This document shows, in pieces, positions 58,117-64,000 of a DNA stretch of 64,000 bases (position 1 is its first letter; every line of letters begins with the position of its first letter). This DNA is from Olavius algarvensis spirochete endosymbiont. GTDB lineage: Bacteria > Spirochaetota > Spirochaetia > DSM-2461. The translations under genes were made by a program, and so were the position numbers. The stretch is from contig UWYT01000113.1 in assembly GCA_900608495.1 (NCBI GenBank), forward strand, positions 1-64,000. The letters run 5' to 3'. The notes below the pieces were generated by a model, which was given only the letters and a program-made list of their open reading frames with translations, did no database searches and was not told where the DNA came from.

Positions 58117-58941
58117 TCAGATTACTTTCATGGTACCCTTATAGCGATCGATATCGAAGGTCATAATCATGGCTCCCTGCTTCTTATCCAGGTTTCCAGT
58201 GATCGCCTCTATTCCTCGAATTATTTCATCCTCTCGATTGGCCGGAATTGTCGCAAGAAGCGTATTACTGTGATTTTTTTGCTTATTCATGAAACCAATG
58301 AAAGTTGCAAATAGTGGGATGTTTGAAACATACTGTCCCATACCCGAAGACTCGAGGATAGTCGCACCCTTGATACCGGCTTCGAGAAAGTATTCCAGGA
58401 TATGGTAGATTAATTCATCCATGTAGAGAATCAGAATAAGAAGCCTCATCTTCTGCTTGCTTGTTGGTGTTTCCTGTTTTTCACCGGAGTGCCGGAGAAA
58501 TGATTCCTGCATTGTCTCTGCTGTTCTCGCGGCCAGTAGTTCTTTTTTGAGTGAAGTATTGCTGAGAGAACGGGAAATGGCTGCAAGAATCTGGACATGT
58601 TCCGAGGGCCGATTTTCCGGGCCGAGGATAACGAAAAAAAGACGAACCTTCTTCCTGTCTAAACTGCTAAATTCCACCCCTTTGGGAGCATGGGCTATGA
58701 AAATGATGAAACTGTCCAAATCTTTGATTCGTGCATGTGGAATTGCGATTTCATTGCCGAATCCTGTAGAGCCTTGTGCCTCCCGCTCAATCAAGGCCCT
58801 AGCGATGTTTTCTTCTTTGGCTGCGCCAGTTTTCTCGCTGCGGACTGCCAGGGCAGCCAAGGCCTCCAGCGTTCCATTCTTATCACGGGTATTGAGCTTC
58901 ACGGAACAGGATTCGGGATCAAAAATATCGGTTAAGTTCAC
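58117..58941 (-). CDS. PTS EIIA (EIIA-Ntr/fructose type) protein with C-terminal PII-like domain
   Basis: A 274-aa protein. Residues 1-150 form an EIIA domain with the phosphorylated His69 in EIAIPHAR, as in nitrogen-PTS proteins. The rest (about 160-274) begins MRLLILILYMDELIYHILE and ends with a strand pattern like a PII/CutA-type alpha-beta domain. No sugar permease is adjacent; instead it overlaps the cation/proton antiporter by four bases. EIIA-Ntr proteins elsewhere control potassium transport, so regulation of the antiporter is the obvious inference. Confidence 0.78.
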   Translation of the reverse strand: MNLTDIFDPESCSVKLNTRDKNGTLEALAALAVRSEKTGAAKEENIARALIEREAQGSTGFGNEIAIPHARIKDLDSFIIFIAHAPKGVEFSSLDRKKVRLFFVILGPENRPSEHVQILAAISRSLSNTSLKKELLAARTAETMQESFLRHSGEKQETPTSKQKMRLLILILYMDELIYHILEYFLEAGIKGATILESSGMGQYVSNIPLFATFIGFMNKQKNHSNTLLATIPANREDEIIRGIEAITGNLDKKQGAMIMTFDIDRYKGTMKVI

Positions 58942-60257
58942 GATTTCAATCCCTCCCCGGAATTTTCTTCCATATCCAACGCCTTTACAATAGCCATCTT
59001 GGATAGCGGCGGGCCGCTTAATTCGTTAAAAAACACCGATAGAAGAATGATGTTAACCATTATAGTAATGATACTCCTTTGTTCCGAATCGAGCAGCGCA
59101 ACTATAGGAGAGGTTTGAATCATCAGCACCAGCCCTATGGCGACACCGGCCTGAGGCAGCATACAGATTCCAAGATATCTTCTCACGTTTGCCTGTGATT
59201 TTGCCAGGACGGCGCCGCTCCAAACCCCTGAAATCTTGCCGAATGCCCTGGCTGCGATAAAAACCATGCCATAGATTAGGATATCTTTCTGGGCAAAGAT
59301 GCTCGGATTCAATTTCGTGCCCGCGATGGCGAAAAAGAGTGCATAGATCGGCGGTGTCAATGGCTCGAGATTGCGGAATATCCTGTGATTTCTTGGTGAC
59401 AAATTGATTATGGTCATTCCAGCGGCTATATTGGACAGTATCGGGGAAAGATGAAAAACCAACGAAATGGCCGTAAGTAGAAAAACCCATCCCAAGACGA
59501 TAATTGTCAGTTCACCGCTGTGGTTTTTTCTGTGCGTCAAGGCGTGGATAACCCAACCGGCCGTAGCGCCGATTATAATTGAAAGGAAAACCTCCTTGAA
59601 TGCACCAAAAATCACGGCCGCGCCACCAGCTCCGACGTTGTGACCGCCCAGCGCAGAAGCGCCCACGCCCGCCCCGCCGATACCTCCAGCCAGCATTCCC
59701 GATACAATGGAAAAAATTACTCCGAAAATAATTACAGCTCCAGCGTCATCTAAGGCTACGATTCCGTAGAGCCTGTCTACGAAGGGGCCATGCGCACGCA
59801 GTGACTGCACAACTGCGACGGTTGCCGCCGGTGCCGTGGCTGTAGCGATCGCTCCAAGCATGAGTGCATAGGGCAAGGGTAGTTGTAGAAGCCATAGGGA
59901 GAAAGTTACCACCACCAGCGTTAGGAAAATTTGGGAAGCCGTCAGAATTACCACCTCACTACCCATACGTCTCAATTTTGTTACTAGAAATTCACCGCCA
60001 ATAGTCAACGCGATTAATCCCAGTGCGACATCCGTAACAATCTGTAACGATTTACTTGCTTCGGGATGAATAATTCCCAGGGCAGAATCGCCTAGAATGA
60101 AACCGGCAATTATATATCCAGTTATTTCAGGCAGCCGAAAGGCCGCAGACAATTTGCCCAGAAAATAACCAAGTATAAGCAAAATGCTGGTGGAAAGAAG
60201 CACATGATTTGGCATAGCAGCTCTAAGCTCGTTTAGCCGATCAGCAATCATTTCCAT
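58938..60257 (-). CDS. Cation/proton antiporter (CPA2, KefB-like)
   Basis: A 439-aa membrane protein with about 12 helices of the Na+(K+)/H+ exchanger domain. LPEITGYIIAGFILGDSALGI near 42-62 and GAIATATAPAATVAVVQSLRAHG near 135-157 are family motifs. YGIVALDDAGAVIIFGVIF near 163-181 carries the ion-site Asp pair. There is no C-terminal RCK/TrkA domain, so regulation may come from the EIIA protein encoded next to it. TACAAT (60264-60269) lies six bases before the ATG. Confidence 0.88.
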   Translation of the reverse strand: MEMIADRLNELRAAMPNHVLLSTSILLILGYFLGKLSAAFRLPEITGYIIAGFILGDSALGIIHPEASKSLQIVTDVALGLIALTIGGEFLVTKLRRMGSEVVILTASQIFLTLVVVTFSLWLLQLPLPYALMLGAIATATAPAATVAVVQSLRAHGPFVDRLYGIVALDDAGAVIIFGVIFSIVSGMLAGGIGGAGVGASALGGHNVGAGGAAVIFGAFKEVFLSIIIGATAGWVIHALTHRKNHSGELTIIVLGWVFLLTAISLVFHLSPILSNIAAGMTIINLSPRNHRIFRNLEPLTPPIYALFFAIAGTKLNPSIFAQKDILIYGMVFIAARAFGKISGVWSGAVLAKSQANVRRYLGICMLPQAGVAIGLVLMIQTSPIVALLDSEQRSIITIMVNIILLSVFFNELSGPPLSKMAIVKALDMEENSGEGLKS

Positions 60258-60263
60258 AAGACG

Positions 60264-60269
60264 ATTGTA
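60264..60269 (-). promoter_or_regulatory. -10 box of the antiporter/EIIA operon (near-leaderless)
   Basis: TACAAT on the minus strand, six bases before the antiporter ATG. The -35 is weak and no ribosome site is present. Confidence 0.4.
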
Positions 60270-60290
60270 ACAAGAGAATATGTCGTAAGT

Positions 60291-61199
60291 CTATTTCGTA
60301 TTATTTTCATGGAGCTCGGAATCACGTTTATATGGAACTCGTGCGGAAGGTACAATCTCGGATGCGGGACCCGTGTGTTTGTCTTGATCGTCGAAAAAAA
60401 TATGTGCATTGAAAGCCTTCAGAATTTCTTTCTTCGGTAGCCCTCCCAAGAAGTAGGCTTCGTCTACAGTCACCCCCCAGCTCCGCAGCGTCAAAACCAC
60501 CCGTTCATGTGTGAGTCTATCGCGGGCCGTGATTAGTGCAATACGAATGATGCCACCGTCTGCACGGCTTTTTATTCTCGAAAGCGTTTTCAAAACACGT
60601 CCGAAAGGCCCCTCCGGCAAGGGCTGTTTGGCAAAAATTTTCTCATGTTCGATAAATGCATCCAAACCCTGCTGTTTGTAAATAATCTCTGCCTCGTCGC
60701 TGAATAGGACAGCATCGCCATCGAAGGCTATTCTAATCTCGTCAGCCTCAGGATTGAAATTCTCAGGAGGGGAATAGAGCTGGGCAGCCGCAATCGAATT
60801 ATCCACGGCATCTTGCACATCCTGAGAATTCTTGGACAGAAGAAGATCGACGTTATACGCGGTCAGGAAAGCTCCCAACGGCTGACCACCTGAAAAAGCC
60901 GCGCGGGTAATTCCAAGGTTGTAATAATCGATGGAGTTCATGACACGCATACCAGTTTGCGGATTATTCTGGCTCATAATCACAATTTCAATCAGATGTT
61001 CGTCGAGTTTGTCATTCAGTTTCAAAAAAGCTTCCACTAAGGGGAAAGCGGGCCCTGGTTCCAGGATGCTCGACTCGTTATCTTTTTGAAAATCCGCATA
61101 GACTTCAAGTCCCTCATTTTCGAAAATACGATTTTCACGTTCGAGATCGAACAAGGCACGAGAAGAAATCGCGATTACCAACGCATTATCCGAGTTCAC
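60291..61199 (-). CDS. 5'-nucleotidase (cytosolic NT5C1-type)
   Basis: A 302-aa enzyme of the PF06189 5'-nucleotidase family, which releases nucleosides from AMP/IMP-type nucleotides. LVIAISSRALFDLE at the start, EIVIMSQNNPQTGMRVMNS near 71-89 and RAAFSGGQPLGAFL near 99-112 are typical. IAFDGDAVLFSDE near 157-169 carries HAD-like Asp residues. IALITARD and HIFFDDQDKH near 275 complete the site. It begins with GTG. It fits purine salvage with the adenosine deaminase, though the two genes are far apart. Confidence 0.85.
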   Translation of the reverse strand: MNSDNALVIAISSRALFDLERENRIFENEGLEVYADFQKDNESSILEPGPAFPLVEAFLKLNDKLDEHLIEIVIMSQNNPQTGMRVMNSIDYYNLGITRAAFSGGQPLGAFLTAYNVDLLLSKNSQDVQDAVDNSIAAAQLYSPPENFNPEADEIRIAFDGDAVLFSDEAEIIYKQQGLDAFIEHEKIFAKQPLPEGPFGRVLKTLSRIKSRADGGIIRIALITARDRLTHERVVLTLRSWGVTVDEAYFLGGLPKKEILKAFNAHIFFDDQDKHTGPASEIVPSARVPYKRDSELHENNTK

Positions 61200-61601
61200 T
61201 TTATACTTCTTAGTTCATGAATCGGCGTCAACTCAAGCCCCCAAATCACCAACGGGCGGTATTCACCTGAATGTAGCACGAAACGATTGTGTTTTACAGT
61301 TCAATAATCCATCATTTTATAATCAGTCAGATTCCCCTTGCATGTTTCGATTCAGCTTCTGCCCAAATAATTACCGTGGTGCCAACAAGTCTGCCCGGTG
61401 ATAACCATACTCTTGATTGATCGAAAAAGCTTCGATGAGAGTATCTGATAGCTATGGGGCGCATCATACCCATGAGATATCCAGGAGTTTGTCCCCTGAA
61501 AAAACTCGTCCATTCTTTCAAATGGCTAGGTTTGGTGTTGTTCGGTTAGAAGATGAGGCATCTGGGACAGGGGTCAGCAATGCAGGCTGATACGCTCCAG
61601 C
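61200..61601. other. Intergenic stretch without recognised gene
   Basis: About 400 bases between divergent genes. I found no convincing coding frame and no RNA fold that I recognise. The far right end leads into the promoter of the ABC transporter. Confidence 0.4.
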
Positions 61602-61628
61602 TTGACTAATTCTATTTCAGCTTATAGT
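61602..61628 (+). promoter_or_regulatory. Promoter of the ABC transporter operon
   Basis: TTGACT (61602-61607) and TATAGT (61623-61628) with a short 15-base spacer; the ATG follows eight bases later without a ribosome site. Confidence 0.5.
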
Positions 61629-61636
61629 TTGCCCGA

Positions 61637-62521
61637 ATGGCTAGCATTCTCCTGGTTGAAGATTTGACAAAAAGGTATAAAAACGTTCTTGCGGTCGACA
61701 ATATCTCATTTGAAATCGAGGAAGGCCTTTGTTTTGGCCTTCTCGGACCCAATGGAGCCGGGAAAACCACCACCGTTGAAATGATGGAAGGGATACTGAA
61801 ACCAAGCTCTGGTAGAACATTCTTTCAAGGGAAGCCGATTGGCTCACACTTTTACGAACGGGTGGGAATTCAGTTTCAAAGTACGGCGCTGCAAGATTTC
61901 ATTACAGTTGAGGAAACTCTGAAACTGTTCTCTGCTCTCTATGAGATAAAACGCGATATGGCAGAAATAGTGGAAATTTGCAATTTACAGGACATTCTTA
62001 AGCGGGACAATCGCAAGTTATCGGGCGGGCAGCGGCAGCGCCTGCTACTGGGATTAGCCCTGGTGAACGACCCTGTCGTGGTTTTCCTGGACGAACCAAC
62101 CACGGGACTCGATCCACAGGCTAGACGAAATTTCTGGGCATTGGTGGAGAAAATAAAGGGCGAGGGCAAAACCATTCTTCTAACTACCCACTACATGGAG
62201 GAAGCGGAAATACTCTGTGAGGAGGTGGCAATAATGGATCAGGGACGGATCATTGCCCGAGATGCTCCAAAAAAACTCTTAAGTGAGAATTTTGACGGTA
62301 TTTTTGTAAGACTCCCCTGGAGCGAAAATCTTGAACTGCCTGAGAGTCTTGGTGAAAATGTGAGCCGGGGAAAAGATTATATCGAAATTCATTCAAGGGA
62401 TGTGGACGACACTCTGCATCATCTGATTCACAACGGAATGCATCTGGATGGCTTGTCTATTCATTCGCCGAATTTAGAAGATCTTTTTCTGAAGCTAACA
62501 GGTTCGTCGCTTAGATCGTAA
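61637..62521 (+). CDS. ABC transporter ATP-binding protein
   Basis: A 294-aa ATPase of the ABC-2/DrrA-like exporter class. Walker A GPNGAGKTTT is at residues 37-46, the Q-loop FQSTALQDF near 80-88, the signature LSGGQRQRL near 132-140, Walker B VVFLDEPTTGLD near 152-163 and the switch His in LLTTHYMEEAE near 183-193. A C-terminal extension of about 75 residues is typical of the group. It is 25 bases upstream of the permease gene, so both form one exporter. The substrate may be a lipid, drug or polysaccharide precursor. Confidence 0.93.
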   Translation: MASILLVEDLTKRYKNVLAVDNISFEIEEGLCFGLLGPNGAGKTTTVEMMEGILKPSSGRTFFQGKPIGSHFYERVGIQFQSTALQDFITVEETLKLFSALYEIKRDMAEIVEICNLQDILKRDNRKLSGGQRQRLLLGLALVNDPVVVFLDEPTTGLDPQARRNFWALVEKIKGEGKTILLTTHYMEEAEILCEEVAIMDQGRIIARDAPKKLLSENFDGIFVRLPWSENLELPESLGENVSRGKDYIEIHSRDVDDTLHHLIHNGMHLDGLSIHSPNLEDLFLKLTGSSLRS

Positions 62522-62546
62522 GTTAGCAGTCTGATAGGAGATAAAC

Positions 62547-63542
62547 ATGCAAAGATTTCTGGCTCTTGTGCACGCGCGGAACATGGAATTTGTACGGGAC
62601 AGGGGTAATCTGCTTTGGAATCTTCTTTTCCCTATATTTCTGGTTTTTGGTTTTTCATTCGCATTTTCCGGTGGTGAGAATGAGCTGTTCAGGGTGGGAA
62701 TCTATGGCGACCAGGGCTCCAGGCTCAGTTTTCTTGAAGAGCCCTATGTTAAGACTGTCAATTACGAAAAATTGAGCCTTGCGCTGAACAAGGTTAGTCA
62801 TCACCAGATAGATATGGTGATAAATTTTGAGACAAATGAGTATTTCATCAATGAGAGTTCCACAAATGGTTCAGTTGCCGAAAGAATTTTTTTAGCAAGT
62901 GAAGAGAGCACCGATTTCGAACATCGGTTTCTTAGTGGGAAACCCATACGCTATGTTGACTGGTTTGTGCCGGGTGCAATAGGCGCGAACATGATGTTCT
63001 CGTGTATCTTTGGCGCGGGTTGGATAATTGTCCGATATAGAAGAAACGGGGTGCTGAAAAGGCTGAAAGCCACGCCGGTGCATGCCTTTGAATTCGTTGC
63101 GGCACAGCTGGCATCTCGGCTGTCTCTAGTCCTATTTGTCTCCGCCATCGTGTATGCAGGAACCAATTTGTTCCTCAAATTTGTGATGGAAGGCTCTTAT
63201 CTAAACCTACTTCTTATCACTATCCTCGCTATCGTCTGTATGATTTCCTTAGGTTTGGTATTCGCTTCGCGAATAAAAAGTGAGGAATTGGCTGGAGGAT
63301 TGATGAACATTGTGATTTGGCCGATGATGGCGTTTTCAGGTGTTTTCTTTTCTCTCGAAGGTGCGCCGGTTGCCTTGCAAAAAGCCTCCCGCATATTTCC
63401 GCTAACCCACTACATTGAAGCTGGCAGAGCGATAATGCTGGACGGAGCCAGACTCGCCGATATTAGTACAAACCTAATCGCACTAGTTGGGATGAGTGCC
63501 CTATTTCTTCTAATGTCCTCGCTGTTTTTCAGATGGGAATAG
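62547..63542 (+). CDS. ABC-2 type transporter permease
   Basis: A 331-aa membrane protein. One helix near 25-42 is followed by an exported domain (about 43-130), then five helices in the C-terminal half. They include IGANMMFSCIFGAGWIIVRYR near 146-166, the typical ABC-2 core RNGVLKRLKATPVHAFEFVAAQL near 168-190 and the ending FPLTHYIEAGRAIMLDGA near 288-305. TAGGAG before ATG is the ribosome site. It forms an exporter with the adjacent ATPase. Confidence 0.9.
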   Translation: MQRFLALVHARNMEFVRDRGNLLWNLLFPIFLVFGFSFAFSGGENELFRVGIYGDQGSRLSFLEEPYVKTVNYEKLSLALNKVSHHQIDMVINFETNEYFINESSTNGSVAERIFLASEESTDFEHRFLSGKPIRYVDWFVPGAIGANMMFSCIFGAGWIIVRYRRNGVLKRLKATPVHAFEFVAAQLASRLSLVLFVSAIVYAGTNLFLKFVMEGSYLNLLLITILAIVCMISLGLVFASRIKSEELAGGLMNIVIWPMMAFSGVFFSLEGAPVALQKASRIFPLTHYIEAGRAIMLDGARLADISTNLIALVGMSALFLLMSSLFFRWE

Positions 63543-63711
63543 GCGTCCAAGTGGACCACTGCTCAGGCTGTTCGGGCAAACTTAAGTGAAAATCGCCGTC
63601 GGCAAAGAATTCTTTTAGAACGCTTATCTGATGATCGCTTGCAATTCCGCACCGCCAGCCTACTTCGATCGTTCGACGCTGGATAACTTCACATAAGTAT
63701 TAAGCGAAAAA

Positions 63712-63735
63712 AAGCCGGGGTTTTAAGCCCGGCTT
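63712..63735 (-). terminator. Rho-independent terminator (minus strand)
   Basis: AAGCCGGG (63712-63719) pairs with CCCGGCTT (63728-63735). On the minus strand the stem is followed by a run of seven T's, so it should end a transcript coming from the right. On the plus strand the downstream sequence is not T-rich. Confidence 0.75.
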
Positions 63736-64000
63736 AATCTCTAAAAAGAGCAATGCGATTCCTAACTATTTGCAGGTTGAGAATGTATCGCGCTTGAAGC
63801 GGGTTCCGTCCTCAAATTGGCCCCCACGGTTAGACAATCGCAAAGTGTTTAACTTCTGGAATCGTCGGTTTCAACTCCAAGTTGAAGTGGGAATACATAG
63901 GATTGGACCGAGGAACAATGCCTCGGTCCAAAGGAACAACAACGAAAGACAACCGACTAAAAGCACACTGTTGGTGCTGATCGTCACTTGTTAAGAATAG
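63736..64000. other. Right-edge stretch with a strong hairpin and uncertain coding
   Basis: The minus-strand terminator implies a minus-strand unit here. A minus-strand frame is open from the edge to a TAA at 63830-63832, and another ends near 63768, but neither is convincing. A perfect 11-bp hairpin lies at 63903-63931 (TTGGACCGAGG, loop AACAATG, CCTCGGTCCAA). Confidence 0.35.

Noticed and set aside
61327-61521. Small minus-strand frame in the gap before the ABC transporter
   Set aside because: No ribosome site, no protein-like pattern and no recognisable family.
63770-63994. 74-codon plus-strand frame at the right edge
   Set aside because: It crosses a perfect hairpin, has no ribosome site and no protein-like pattern; the terminator nearby points to the other strand.

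Overview
The window is a bacterial chromosome segment that contains the replication origin. Gene order and gene types best fit a spirochaete (Spirochaetota, near Treponema/Spirochaeta): dnaA-dnaN-recF-dciA followed by rpmH-rnpA-yidD-yidC-khpB, a MurA with Asp in place of the active-site Cys (as in Borrelia), the NusG-domain-II/Gx-transporter pair, a DUF2259 secreted protein and several lineage-restricted envelope proteins. A lysine/DAP branch (lysC, lysA) is present. The assignment rests on family recognition only; no search was run.

Bases 1-9.2 kb are an accessory, visibly GC-richer region that looks foreign to the rest. It holds the end of a type I restriction-modification operon (hsdR), a frameshifted HsdR-tail/McrB-like remnant, a tRNA-Ser(GCT), a plasmid/phage-type DEAD-box helicase, and hrgA (a winged-helix plus PD-(D/E)XK-like protein). 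A unit made of tRNA-Ser plus hrgA is present twice. The first copy keeps the tRNA and has a ruined hrgA; the second keeps hrgA and has a ruined tRNA.

Bases 9.2-24.8 kb are the origin region. On the minus strand are tRNA-Ser(TGA), parB-parA and gyrB-gyrA. On the plus strand are adenosine deaminase and dnaA, oriC, dnaN, recF, dciA, rpmH, rnpA, yidD, yidC and khpB. A near-perfect parS site lies at 12.54 kb. Between dnaA and dnaN there is a textbook basal unwinding element: two abutting DnaA boxes, a short GC spacer, six DnaA-trios, then AT-rich DNA.

Bases 24.8-37.3 kb carry amino-acid and envelope genes: thrC-lysC, murA, a STAS/zinc-ribbon protein, FxsA, a WecG/TagA glycosyltransferase, a C-terminal processing protease, a polyprenol-kinase-like protein, DUF2259 and proS. 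Bases 37.3-50.8 kb carry an outer-envelope protein, a dicarboxylate symporter, a degenerate SDR, a 1107-aa GH13 protein, a pseudogene, lysA, hisA-hisIE (with a degraded HisI half), an aminotransferase and a PlsC acyltransferase with extra C-terminal domains.

Bases 50.8-63.5 kb carry an EetA/EetB-like pair with a CbiQ-like membrane protein, a LysM-like secreted protein, an alpha/beta hydrolase, a divergent RNase HII paralogue overlapping a GH36-like protein, a TPR/TM2 protein, an EIIA protein coupled to a cation/proton antiporter, a 5'-nucleotidase and an ABC-2 exporter. Several transcription units have a -10 box only 4-9 nt before the start codon and no Shine-Dalgarno, which suggests frequent leaderless or near-leaderless mRNAs.
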